Below, piece after piece: positions 16,567-23,852 of a DNA stretch of 32,222 bases. The notes under the pieces are model-generated. The model was given only the letters and a program-made list of their open reading frames with translations, ran no database searches and was not told the DNA's origin. The stretch's first letter is position 1; the number at the start of each line of letters is the position of its first letter. The DNA comes from a bacterium. Its GTDB lineage: Bacteria; Chloroflexota; Dormibacteria; Aeolococcales; Aeolococcaceae. The DNA is taken from contig JAJZLL010000055.1 of NCBI GenBank assembly GCA_021803465.1, positions 1 through 32,222 of the forward strand. Reading direction: 5' to 3'. Made by a program: the position numbers and the translations under genes.

Positions 16567-17340
16567 CTAGGTGAACTTGGGTGTCCTTTTCTCGAGAAAC
16601 GCCAGTGCTCCCTCACGTGCATCGCTGCTTGATGCCAGCTGGACGAGCTTTCCGTGCAGGAACTCCAGAGAGCGGTCAAAATCGAGAGCATCGATGTACT
16701 GGAATGCTTCCCGGCCCAGTGTGAGGATGGATGCACTCCACCCTTCAAGAGTGGCAGCACGTGCACGGGCTTCCCTGAGGGCTTCTCCCGCAGGAACGAC
16801 AGCGTTCACGAGTCCCCAGGAACACGCCTCATGCGCAGAGAGCCTTCTCCCCGTGAGGTAGAGCTCCATCGACCGTTTGGGACCGAGGTGCCTGTTGATG
16901 ATGGACATGATCATCATGGGCCAGAGTCCGATGCCTATCTCGGGAGTGCCAAAGGTTGCTGGTTCCGCAGCAATGACAATGTCGCATGAGAGTGCTAGGC
17001 CGAATCCTCCAGCAAGCGCATGGCCCTGTACTGCTCCGATGATGGGCTTAGTGGCATGGTGCATGGTCGAGAAGAGGTCGACAAACGCATGGAGATTAGC
17101 TGCCCGGACTTCGAGGGGAGCGTCTTCAACAAACTGGTTGAGATCCGCACCTGCACAGAATGCCTTCTCTCCAGCTCCTGTGAGAATGATGACATGGACA
17201 GCGCTGTCTGTCATGAGCGAACGGAAGGCTTCAGCGAGATCCTGAAGGACTGTGGTGTTGAGAGCATTGCGCTGCTCTGGACGGTTGATGGTGATGATGC
17301 CGCAACGGTCATCACGTTCACGAAGGACTGTTGAGCTCAT
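16567..17340 (-). CDS. Enoyl-CoA hydratase/isomerase family protein
   Basis: This crotonase-fold protein acts on an acyl-CoA thioester. From the ATG at 17340, with GAGGAA as ribosome-binding site, it has 257 residues, the family length; starting at 17439 would run into the RNase P RNA gene. The oxyanion-hole and CoA-binding motifs are visible: CAGADLNQF, then GHALAGGFGLALSCD, then FGTPEIGIGL. Compared with classical enoyl-CoA hydratase, the second catalytic Glu (in PEI) is present, but the first, normally in GGGCEL, is replaced by Gly. The usual GAGGTQ segment is also changed (WPMMIMSI). A standard hydratase is therefore doubtful; isomerase, hydrolase or lyase roles on an unknown acyl-CoA remain open. 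Neighbours give no pathway. Confidence 0.88.
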   Translation of the reverse strand: MSSTVLRERDDRCGIITINRPEQRNALNTTVLQDLAEAFRSLMTDSAVHVIILTGAGEKAFCAGADLNQFVEDAPLEVRAANLHAFVDLFSTMHHATKPIIGAVQGHALAGGFGLALSCDIVIAAEPATFGTPEIGIGLWPMMIMSIINRHLGPKRSMELYLTGRRLSAHEACSWGLVNAVVPAGEALREARARAATLEGWSASILTLGREAFQYIDALDFDRSLEFLHGKLVQLASSSDAREGALAFLEKRTPKFT

Positions 17341-17386
17341 GGGATTCCTCGATCCGGTGAAGTGGATGCCATGAACAGGGTAGCAG

Positions 17387-17403
17387 TCTTCCATGGCGGA
17401 AGA
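17387..17403 (-). terminator. Short hairpin after the RNase P RNA 3' end
   Basis: TCTTCC and GGAAGA flank a five-base loop, four bases past the 3' end of the RNase P RNA on the minus strand. No T-run follows, so it may mark processing or weak termination. Read-through into the downstream enoyl-CoA hydratase family gene is possible. Confidence 0.35.
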
Positions 17404-17406
17404 GAA

Positions 17407-17777
17407 ATGCAAGCTGGTCGATAAGCCGGGTTCTGTCACCGGTTGACACCGGGGACGGCCATCTCTCTTGGACGACTGTTGCCAGCCATCTCTAGCGGTC
17501 TACCCTGGGAGCAGACGAGCAGCCTGTGGAGCAGAGTGCTCCTTCCCTCTTTTGACCTTGCTTCGGGTGGGGTTTGCCTGGCCGGCCAGTCACCTGGCCG
17601 CCGGTGAGCTCTTACCTCGCCGTTTCACCGTTGCCTGCCGACTTTCGTGACAGGCTGTTTCCTTTCTGTGGCACTTTCCTTCGAGTTACCCCGACTGGGC
17701 GTTACCCAGCACCCTGCTCTATGAAGCCCGGACTTTCCTCAGGCCAAAAGACCTGCGGCCGTCTGACCAGCTTGCAT
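17407..17777 (-). ncRNA. rnpB: RNase P RNA (bacterial type A)
   Basis: The catalytic RNA of ribonuclease P, which trims tRNA 5' leaders. On the minus strand the universal 5' core GAGGAAAGTCCGGGC is present and the 3' part has the CAGAACCCGGCTTA core. The termini TGCAAGCTGGTC and GACCAGCTTGCA are exact complements and form helix P1, which fixes the ends and gives about 370 nt, normal for type A. The GGTAA/GAAA-rich middle is consistent with the P3-P18 region, though I did not fold every helix. ORFs reported through this segment are spurious. Confidence 0.96.
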
Positions 17778-17781
17778 ATCC

Positions 17782-17787
17782 ATCATA
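17782..17787 (-). promoter_or_regulatory. Probable -10 element of the RNase P RNA promoter
   Basis: TATGAT on the minus strand lies five bases before the start of helix P1, the distance expected if the primary transcript begins at the RNA 5' end. The best -35-like hexamer, TTGAAT, is only 13 bases upstream, too close; ACCCTT is at the standard 17-base distance but is poor. Confidence 0.45.
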
Positions 17788-17879
17788 CGATCCCTGAACC
17801 ATTCAAGGGTGCAATGGGCAGGAGAATCGACTTGCTCCAGATTACCAATTCATCCACGTGCGACACGCCACTGTCGATG

Positions 17880-18665
17880 TCAGGAAGCAGAGATGGTGAA
17901 CCCATGCGGTGGAGGAGTGGCAGGCGAGATGACCACATACAGCTGTCCGGGAGGATATGCGATGCGGATTCCAATCGAGGCGCCACTGCTCGAGTAGCGG
18001 CCAAGAAGGTGGCCTGATGTTGTTTCCACTGTCATCGTGTAGGCGGTCGGAGATGTGGGTGAGACTGTCAGTGAGATGTACGTTTCACTGGACACTGTGA
18101 CACTCCATGCACACTCCGTGGAAAATGAAGATCCACCAATGCAGTGGTCCTGCACAGCGGAAGGGGTGGAGCGAGGCGAGGCATGCATGCTCTGGGATGA
18201 TGCGAGCCCAGTGGACTGTGTTGCGGGTGCGGGCGTGGGAGTGAATGTGGAGCTGACAGGTGCCACGGTTGGGGGTGCAGTTCGCGCACCCCGTACGCTT
18301 CCCACAGGAGTTGAGGTCTTCTGTGGTGCAATGCGGTGGAATATGCTCATGGGATTGGCGTGCACGAGAAGAGTGAGGACTGCTGCCCCAGCAATGACTG
18401 TCACAGCTGCAGTTCGGAATCGCCGGAAGGATTCCAGTCGCTGACGGGTGCGACCATAATTGCCGTGTCCTGGCACAGGGGGGACTTGCTCAGCAGAAGG
18501 AAGCGATGAGAGTGGCACAAGCCTGTCAGATGGCCACTCAAGCAGGGAGGGCACAGGCTCCCGCTCGTATGGCACCTGGCCAGTGAGTGGTGGTGCGTCC
18601 GAAAGCGAAGGTGGAAGGTTGGCCGCTTCGTCGTGGTTCGCGGAGGATGAATCGTTTGCTGTCAT
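17880..18665 (-). CDS. Single-pass surface protein with Thr/Pro stalk and C-x9-C-AW domain (paralogue 1)
   Basis: This 261-residue protein has an unusual layout: a Pro/Ser-rich N-terminal cytoplasmic part (1-84) containing TGQVPYE and ending in a basic cluster, one membrane helix (about 85-102, AAVTVIAGAAVLTLLVHA), a Thr/Pro/Ser stalk (about 115-170) and a C-terminal domain of about 85 residues. That domain starts at C175 with IGGSSFSTECAW, where C175 and C185 may form a disulfide, and is otherwise beta-rich (alternating hydrophobic and Ser/Thr). The neighbouring upstream gene shares the same layout and the same C-terminal signature. No known family was recognised. The ribosome-binding site is weak; an upstream paralogue 82 bp away suggests one transcript. 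Confidence 0.75.
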   Translation of the reverse strand: MTANDSSSANHDEAANLPPSLSDAPPLTGQVPYEREPVPSLLEWPSDRLVPLSSLPSAEQVPPVPGHGNYGRTRQRLESFRRFRTAAVTVIAGAAVLTLLVHANPMSIFHRIAPQKTSTPVGSVRGARTAPPTVAPVSSTFTPTPAPATQSTGLASSQSMHASPRSTPSAVQDHCIGGSSFSTECAWSVTVSSETYISLTVSPTSPTAYTMTVETTSGHLLGRYSSSGASIGIRIAYPPGQLYVVISPATPPPHGFTISAS

Positions 18666-18747
18666 GTGTAACTATTGAGCCACAGGAGAGTGGACGTTGG
18701 ACACCCAATGCTGCTGCGGTATCCTTCAAGGCAGCTGGCTTCAGATG

Positions 18748-19767
18748 TCAGACGCGGGTGACGGAAAGGTGGAAGGTTCCTGGACCCGCTCCTTGGGGTG
18801 TCACGACAACAAGAAACGCTGGGGGCGGAGAGGTGAGCTTCAGTGCGACAGGCGATCCTGCCGATGCGCTGCCCTGGGCGAAGGTGACTCCAGTGGGAGT
18901 CTTGACGCTCACTGTGTAGGCGACACCTGAGCCAGGCTGGATTGTGAGCAGTGTGCCCGATACGGGTGAAAGCTGGACGTACCATGCGCAGCTTGTGGCA
19001 TATGTCGAGCCTCCAGCACATGCCAGTGGGGCCGCTGAAGGTGCAGGTGCCGTGTTCACTGGGGGGGCGGTGGGAGCAGGTGTTGACGGTGGAGGAGTGG
19101 GGGACGGTGTGAGCGTGGGTATGGCTGCCTCGGGTGTGGCAGTGGCTGCTGGAACGGAGGCAGGAACAACAGTTGTGGATGCATGGGCTTTCACATGGTG
19201 GGCAGGGGTGGAGTGGTGTGTGGGGGGGGCTGCCTTGGGCGGTGCAGAGCTCAGTGGCGTTCCGTGCAGTGCTCCTGCAAGTGCTGCCTCAATCTGTGAG
19301 GGCATGTACATGAAAGCGAAGGTTCCCAGGATGACGCCAGCTGCAACGGCAAAAAGACGGCTGATGATCCTGCTGTTCCCTTTCCTCTCAAACCGTGCAG
19401 CGTGGGAGTAGTACTTGCCTGGAGGGTCGACAGGAACTTGACCCTCATAAGGAAGCTCATGAGCCCGGATTCCTACCGTGTTTGTCCGGTCTGGTGAAGC
19501 GTTCAGGATGCTCCAGTCAAATGCTGGATGCGGCGGAGCAGCTGGTTCCCCATCTGTGATGTGAGATTCCTCACTCTTTCCAGCATCCTCATCAGGCTGC
19601 TGGGCCTGTGCTGGCTGCTGCTGCGCAAGGTTGAAGGTCTGTGCCAGCTGGTGTGCGCGGGAGAGGTTTGCGCGCAACGATGCCGAATCAGGATGCGAAG
19701 CAGCCTGATCTTCGTCCTCATCTGACGGTTGCTCCAGCATTGGTCGTGTCAGTCCAGCGTAATACAC
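18748..19767 (-). CDS. Single-pass surface protein with Thr/Pro stalk and C-x9-C-AW domain (paralogue 2)
   Basis: Best start is the GTG at 19767, with GAGGGGG seven bases upstream, giving 339 residues; an ATG at 19740 lacks a ribosome-binding site, and the ORF's open extension to 20004 runs into the mraZ control region and reads unlike protein. The layout copies paralogue 1: an acidic, Gln-rich cytoplasmic part with a PYEGQVP motif near 106, a basic cluster, one helix (about 138-155, LFAVAAGVILGTFAFMYM), a long Thr/Pro/Ala stalk (about 172-248) and a C-terminal domain starting at C250 with AGGSTYATSCAW (C250, C260). The stalk is coded partly by homopolymers of eight and seven C. Function unknown. 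It is divergent from mraZ, sharing its intergenic region. Confidence 0.78.
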   Translation of the reverse strand: MYYAGLTRPMLEQPSDEDEDQAASHPDSASLRANLSRAHQLAQTFNLAQQQPAQAQQPDEDAGKSEESHITDGEPAAPPHPAFDWSILNASPDRTNTVGIRAHELPYEGQVPVDPPGKYYSHAARFERKGNSRIISRLFAVAAGVILGTFAFMYMPSQIEAALAGALHGTPLSSAPPKAAPPTHHSTPAHHVKAHASTTVVPASVPAATATPEAAIPTLTPSPTPPPSTPAPTAPPVNTAPAPSAAPLACAGGSTYATSCAWYVQLSPVSGTLLTIQPGSGVAYTVSVKTPTGVTFAQGSASAGSPVALKLTSPPPAFLVVVTPQGAGPGTFHLSVTRV

Positions 19768-19909
19768 CGTTGTACCCCCTCTTCTCCATCTCCAATTATT
19801 GCGTGATGACGATCTGGCGATGCAGTCGTCAGCAGTCTGTGACATCTGTATCCGATTTGAACTTGGGATGTGACGATGGACGGACATGTGGGGAACGTGG
19901 GGGAAAAGC

Positions 19910-19938
19910 TTGACTCTCGGGGTGAAAATTGGTAGGTT
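19910..19938 (+). promoter_or_regulatory. Candidate promoter of the mraZ (dcw) operon
   Basis: TTGACT at 19910-19915 is a good -35 and is followed after 17 bases by TAGGTT at 19933-19938, a weak -10. Transcription would start inside the GTGG repeats. An alternative -10, TAATAT at 19974-19979, lies just after the repeats but has no matching -35. Placement of MraZ boxes on or beside the promoter fits autorepression. Confidence 0.4.
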
Positions 19939-19972
19939 GTGGGACAGGGTGGAGCGAAGTGGTGAAAAGTGG
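19939..19972 (+). promoter_or_regulatory. MraZ-box operator: four GTGG units at 10-bp spacing
   Basis: GTGG occurs at 19939, 19949, 19959 and 19969, exactly one helical turn apart, 46 bp before the mraZ ATG. MraZ is known to bind tandem TGGG/GTGG-type repeats with this periodicity upstream of its own operon. Two further copies at 19888 and 19897 are nine bases apart and may be an auxiliary site. The array also lies between the divergent surface-protein gene and mraZ, so it could affect both. Confidence 0.75.
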
Positions 19973-20017
19973 GTAATATAGGGACAAGAACAACGCAATG
20001 ACACCGAGTGGAGAGCA

Positions 20018-20485
20018 ATGTTTCTGGGATTCTATCGACACACTGTGGATGCCAAGGGCCGTGTTGCCGTCCCTGCTGCATTCCGTCGCGAGCTCACCCA
20101 GGGCAGCATCGTCACCATTGGCGCGGAGGGCAGACTCGTGATTCGTCCTCTCGATGAGTGGCAGCAGTTGCAGCAGCAGTTCCGTCTCACATCGGACACC
20201 CCCCCAGATGAGCGCCGGTTCATACGCTACCTCTTTGCCAATGCCCGTGAGCTCGAGCTCGATGCCCAGGGCAGGCTTCTTCTGACGCCGGAGCAGCGGC
20301 AGTTCGCCTCCATCACGGACAGGGCTGTATTCGTTGGCCTCGGAAATGTCGTGGAGCTGGTCGGTGAAGCGATGTGGGAACAGGAGATGAGCGACTTCGG
20401 TCCAGATCAGTTCACATCGCTCAATGACACTGTCCAGCAGCATGCGGACACAGCACAGGGAGGGTCTGCGCCTCCTCGGACTTGA
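20018..20485 (+). CDS. mraZ: Transcriptional regulator MraZ
   Basis: This 155-residue DNA-binding protein of the AbrB-like fold opens the division and cell-wall cluster. It has two repeats of the MraZ motif: MFLGFYRHTVDAKGRVAVPA at the start, and LELDAQGRLLLTPEQR in the second half. It typically oligomerises into a ring and represses its own operon by binding GTGG-type repeats, which are present upstream here. GGAGAG before the ATG serves as the ribosome-binding site. The C-terminal 15 residues are a polar extension. The stop overlaps the possible TTG start of rsmH. Confidence 0.95.
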   Translation: MFLGFYRHTVDAKGRVAVPAAFRRELTQGSIVTIGAEGRLVIRPLDEWQQLQQQFRLTSDTPPDERRFIRYLFANARELELDAQGRLLLTPEQRQFASITDRAVFVGLGNVVELVGEAMWEQEMSDFGPDQFTSLNDTVQQHADTAQGGSAPPRT

Positions 20486-21495
20486 CAGATTTCTCCTTCA
20501 TGCCGATCGTGGCAGGTATGAAGGAACGAACACCAGCCACGCCCGCTGCGCAGGGAGCGGAAGCTCCATCAGCACATCGGCCGGTCCTTCTACACGAACT
20601 CATACAGCGATTGCACCCGTCAGGGAACGATGTCGTCATCGATGGCACATTCGGACAGGGCGAGATGGCGCGTGCCATTCTGGGCCAGCTTGGCCCTGAT
20701 GGCAGGATAGTCGGCATCGACCTTGATCCTGATGCTGTCAAGCACGGCAGACTGCGCTTCGCCACAGATCCCCGCGTGACTGTCGTCCACGGCTCGTATG
20801 CCAACATGGAGGACATTCTCCATGAAGCGGGAATGGATGGTGCGGACGTGGTTCTGCTGGATCTTGGGTATTCCTCGAACCAGATTGAGGATCCATCCCG
20901 AGGCATGAGCTTCATGCGTGACGGACCACTGGACATGCGGTTTGATCCGACCAGTGGCAACACAGCGCAGGATCTGCTCAACACCTACGATGAGGCAGCG
21001 CTCACAACAATCCTTTTTAGACTTGGAGAGGAGCGGTGGGCAGCAGCGATTGCGCGGTCCATCATCCGCACAAGAGCCAGCCATCCCCTGGAACGGACTG
21101 GAGATCTTGTTGCCTGTGTGGAATCCGCGATTCCCCGTCGTGCCTGGCCACAGCACATACATCCAGCCACAAAGACGTTTCAGGCCCTCCGCATTGCAGT
21201 GAACGACGAACTTGGAACCATTGAGCGCGGTGTGCAATCTGCCATACGAATACTCCGACCCGGTGGGCGTCTTGGGGTCATCTCTTTCCACTCTCTCGAG
21301 GACACTCTTGTAAAGAATCTACTCCACGTCTCAGCAACACCCTGTGTATGTCCACCTCAACAGACTTTCTGCACCTGCGCTCACCGGGTCCATCTTTTTC
21401 TTCCCGAACGGAAGGCAATTAGACCTTCACCTGAAGAGACAGCAGCGAATCCGCGCTCCAGATCTGCACGGCTCCGCATTGCTGTACGCCAGTAA
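20482..21495 (+). CDS. rsmH: 16S rRNA (cytosine1402-N4)-methyltransferase RsmH
   Basis: This S-adenosylmethionine-dependent enzyme methylates N4 of C1402 in 16S rRNA and is the usual second gene of the dcw cluster. Family landmarks are HRPVLLHEL, VVLLDLGYSS, RGMSFMRDGPLDMR, HPATKTFQALRI and LGVISFHSLED. The SAM-binding motif I reads DGTFGQGEMARAIL, whereas the family usually has GGHS where EMA is found here. Length is 337 residues from a TTG at 20482 that overlaps the mraZ stop; ATG at 20500 or 20518 would give 331 or 325. No start has a well-placed ribosome-binding site, so the N-terminus is uncertain, although coupling to mraZ favours the first. Confidence 0.92.
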   Translation: MTDFSFMPIVAGMKERTPATPAAQGAEAPSAHRPVLLHELIQRLHPSGNDVVIDGTFGQGEMARAILGQLGPDGRIVGIDLDPDAVKHGRLRFATDPRVTVVHGSYANMEDILHEAGMDGADVVLLDLGYSSNQIEDPSRGMSFMRDGPLDMRFDPTSGNTAQDLLNTYDEAALTTILFRLGEERWAAAIARSIIRTRASHPLERTGDLVACVESAIPRRAWPQHIHPATKTFQALRIAVNDELGTIERGVQSAIRILRPGGRLGVISFHSLEDTLVKNLLHVSATPCVCPPQQTFCTCAHRVHLFLPERKAIRPSPEETAANPRSRSARLRIAVRQ

Positions 21496-21548
21496 ACCAC
21501 ACACGTTCTCACGTCCACCCCCCGTTTTCGCACGCAAAGGAGAACACC

Positions 21549-21998
21549 ATGCAACGAGCCATTGCTCTCGCTCCCGAGCGAACAACACAGCGTCGCAGGG
21601 ACGACACTGTCCCATTCGACGCACCACTCCGGTCCACATCCAGGGAACGGAGACGCTCCCGCTCAGCGCCATGGTTTCTCCTGCCCCTCCTGGCAGTCGT
21701 CACAGGAGTTGGCGTCGCATATGTTGGTGAGCATGCAACAGCAACACAGGACAGCTACGTGCTGGCAGGTCTCACCCAGACAAACACCACGCTGCAGAAC
21801 CAGGACAACTCCCTCGGATCCCAGCTCGAAACCCTGAAATCTACTGAACGCATCATCGCTCTTGCACAGGGCCTCGGAATGCGGCCATCACAGCAGTGGA
21901 CTGCCGTGCCCCTCCCTGGATCCTCGCTCGCCTCCATTGCAGCATCAACACAGCAGCAGGCTGCGGCCTCTGCTGCACCATCCTCGTCTCACCACTAA
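21549..21998 (+). CDS. ftsL: FtsL-like septum formation protein
   Basis: This 149-residue protein sits where ftsL is expected, between rsmH and ftsI. It has an Arg-rich cytoplasmic N-terminus (about 1-40), a single membrane helix (about 41-59, PWFLLPLLAVVTGVGVAYV) and a Gln/Asn/Leu-rich coiled-coil-like exterior (about 65-110), then an Ala/Ser/Gln-rich tail. FtsL sequences diverge strongly, so the call rests on layout and position. It would connect FtsB/DivIC-type partners to the FtsW-FtsI synthase at the septum. AAAGGAG seven bases before the ATG is a strong ribosome-binding site. ftsI starts 9 bases after its stop. Confidence 0.8.
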   Translation: MQRAIALAPERTTQRRRDDTVPFDAPLRSTSRERRRSRSAPWFLLPLLAVVTGVGVAYVGEHATATQDSYVLAGLTQTNTTLQNQDNSLGSQLETLKSTERIIALAQGLGMRPSQQWTAVPLPGSSLASIAASTQQQAAASAAPSSSHH

Positions 21999-22007
21999 AC
22001 CGGAACC

Positions 22008-23813
22008 ATGACCATGCCCACAATGCAACCTTCCCGCAGCAGAATCTCCCAGGAGGCAGGACTTCCTCCCCGGCCAAGGACTCCCGTCCGGGGGTGGTTC
22101 CGCTCTGAGCACGATCACGGGAAGAGGAGCTCCAAGCTCATTGCATTCTTCCTCGTATGCGCTATGGTGCTTGTTGCACGTCTTGTGGATCTGCAGGTCA
22201 TCCAGGCAAAGCAGCTTTCAGCGCTTGCGAAGGCGGAGCACCTCTCATCCGTTGTCGTTCCTGCCCAGCGTGGCCAGATCTACGACTCCCAAGGCAACCT
22301 TCTTGTTGGTGATACGACTGTCTATGATGTGTTCGCCGATCCCGCGCTCGTTCCTGCCCATGATCGCGTTTCGACCGCCCGAAGCATTGCGAAGGTGCTC
22401 GGCATTTCGCCATCCTCAATCGAGCATCAGCTTGCACTTCCCCTCCAGTTCGCGTATCTCGCCAAGGGAGTGAGCGTAACAACGAAGGACAAGCTTGAGA
22501 GTCTCAACATCAATGGACTTGGAGTGCTCCCTAGGGAAGAGCAGACATACGTGAATTCGCCCATCAAGGGCACGACATTTGCTGCGAACCTTCTGGGATT
22601 TGTGAACGCGAATGGCCAGGGCCAGTACGGTCTTGAGCAGTACTACAACTCCATACTCAAGGGAACACCAGGTAGGGAATCCGCCTTCACGGATCTGCAG
22701 GGCAATCCCATCATGCTGAGCAGTCTCAAGAATGTCGCTCCCAACAACGGGACGAACCTCAAGCTTGGTCTCGACTCAACCATCCAGTACTGGGCCGAGG
22801 TGGATCTCATGAAGGGCATCCAGTTCGCCCATGCCCAGTCAGGCATGGTGCTGGTCATGGACACGCACTCAGGCTCCATCAAGGCATGGGCAGAGGAACC
22901 GACATACAACGCGAACCAGTATGCGACAACACCAGAGTCTGCCTTCAAGGATATTGCCATCTCCAACCTGTATGAACCAGGCTCCATCATGAAGGTTGTC
23001 ACCTTTGCCGGTGGCCTCAACACGAATGCGATTACGCCTGGCTACACCTTCAATGAGGGGCCAGTGACCATCGAGGGCCAGACAATCCATGACTGGGACA
23101 ACAAGGCGCATGGCTGGATCACGATGCAGAAGGTGCTCGACATGTCGCTCAATGATGGAGCCATCAAAGTGGGCCAGCTCATGGGAGACAACGCCTTCTA
23201 CGATAACCTTGCGAACTTCGGAATTGGTTCTCCGACGGGAATTGACCTGGCTGGAGAGGTGCACGCTCCCCTTCCTCCACAGTCAACCTGGTCACCGCTC
23301 CGGTATGCGGAAGCGACATTTGGTCAGAGCGTTGTTGCCACTCCTGTGGAGATGCTCGCTGCACTCAACGCCGTTGCGAACGGTGGGGTGTGGGTCCAGC
23401 CACATGTTGTGGACCAGTTCATCAATCCAAACACCGGCGCGAAGAAGAATTTTGTCCCCATCACACGTCGGGTCATCTCGGCACAGGCTGATGCAACGCT
23501 CCGCACGATGATGACTGGTGTCATCGCAAACAGTGATGGCGAGGGATTCGATGCGCGCATTCCCGGCTGGGTGGGATATGAGGCTGGGAAGACGGGAACT
23601 GCCAGCGTTGCCGTCAATGGCGTGTACAGCAACTCGCTCGTCATTGTGTCGTTTGGAGGCTTTATCCCAGCAGCAAATCCACGGTTCACCATGCTTGTCG
23701 TGCTCAACTATCCGAATGTTCCCTCGAGCGAGGCGTACGGATCACTCCTCGCAGCGCCAGTATGGAAGCAGCTTTCAGAGGTTATCATCAATCAGTGGCA
23801 TCTCACTCCGTAA
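22008..23813 (+). CDS. ftsI: Class B penicillin-binding protein, septal transpeptidase FtsI
   Basis: This 601-residue membrane-anchored transpeptidase cross-links septal peptidoglycan. It has a basic N-terminus, one membrane helix (about 44-65, LIAFFLVCAMVLVARLVDLQ), a dimerisation domain (RGQIYDSQGNLL at about 85) and the transpeptidase domain with all three active-site motifs: S326-I-M-K329 in EPGSIMK, S380-L-N382 in MSLND, and K528-T-G in AGKTGTAS. No PASTA domains follow. Length and the position after ftsL match FtsI. Alternative ATGs lie at codons 3 and 6. It works with FtsW, encoded further downstream. Usually murE comes next; here it is missing. Confidence 0.94.
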   Translation: MTMPTMQPSRSRISQEAGLPPRPRTPVRGWFRSEHDHGKRSSKLIAFFLVCAMVLVARLVDLQVIQAKQLSALAKAEHLSSVVVPAQRGQIYDSQGNLLVGDTTVYDVFADPALVPAHDRVSTARSIAKVLGISPSSIEHQLALPLQFAYLAKGVSVTTKDKLESLNINGLGVLPREEQTYVNSPIKGTTFAANLLGFVNANGQGQYGLEQYYNSILKGTPGRESAFTDLQGNPIMLSSLKNVAPNNGTNLKLGLDSTIQYWAEVDLMKGIQFAHAQSGMVLVMDTHSGSIKAWAEEPTYNANQYATTPESAFKDIAISNLYEPGSIMKVVTFAGGLNTNAITPGYTFNEGPVTIEGQTIHDWDNKAHGWITMQKVLDMSLNDGAIKVGQLMGDNAFYDNLANFGIGSPTGIDLAGEVHAPLPPQSTWSPLRYAEATFGQSVVATPVEMLAALNAVANGGVWVQPHVVDQFINPNTGAKKNFVPITRRVISAQADATLRTMMTGVIANSDGEGFDARIPGWVGYEAGKTGTASVAVNGVYSNSLVIVSFGGFIPAANPRFTMLVVLNYPNVPSSEAYGSLLAAPVWKQLSEVIINQWHLTP

Positions 23814-23852
23814 CGTTACCGAGTAGGGTGTCATCACGTTGTATGGAGCAGC

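Noticed and set aside
17409..17780. Several ORFs on both strands
   Set aside because: They coincide with the RNase P RNA gene, which is defined by its conserved cores and perfectly pairing ends.
19768..20004. Extension of surface-protein paralogue 2 into the mraZ control region
   Set aside because: A GTG at 19767 has an ideal ribosome-binding site, and the extension covers the MraZ boxes with sequence that does not resemble the N-terminus of its paralogue.
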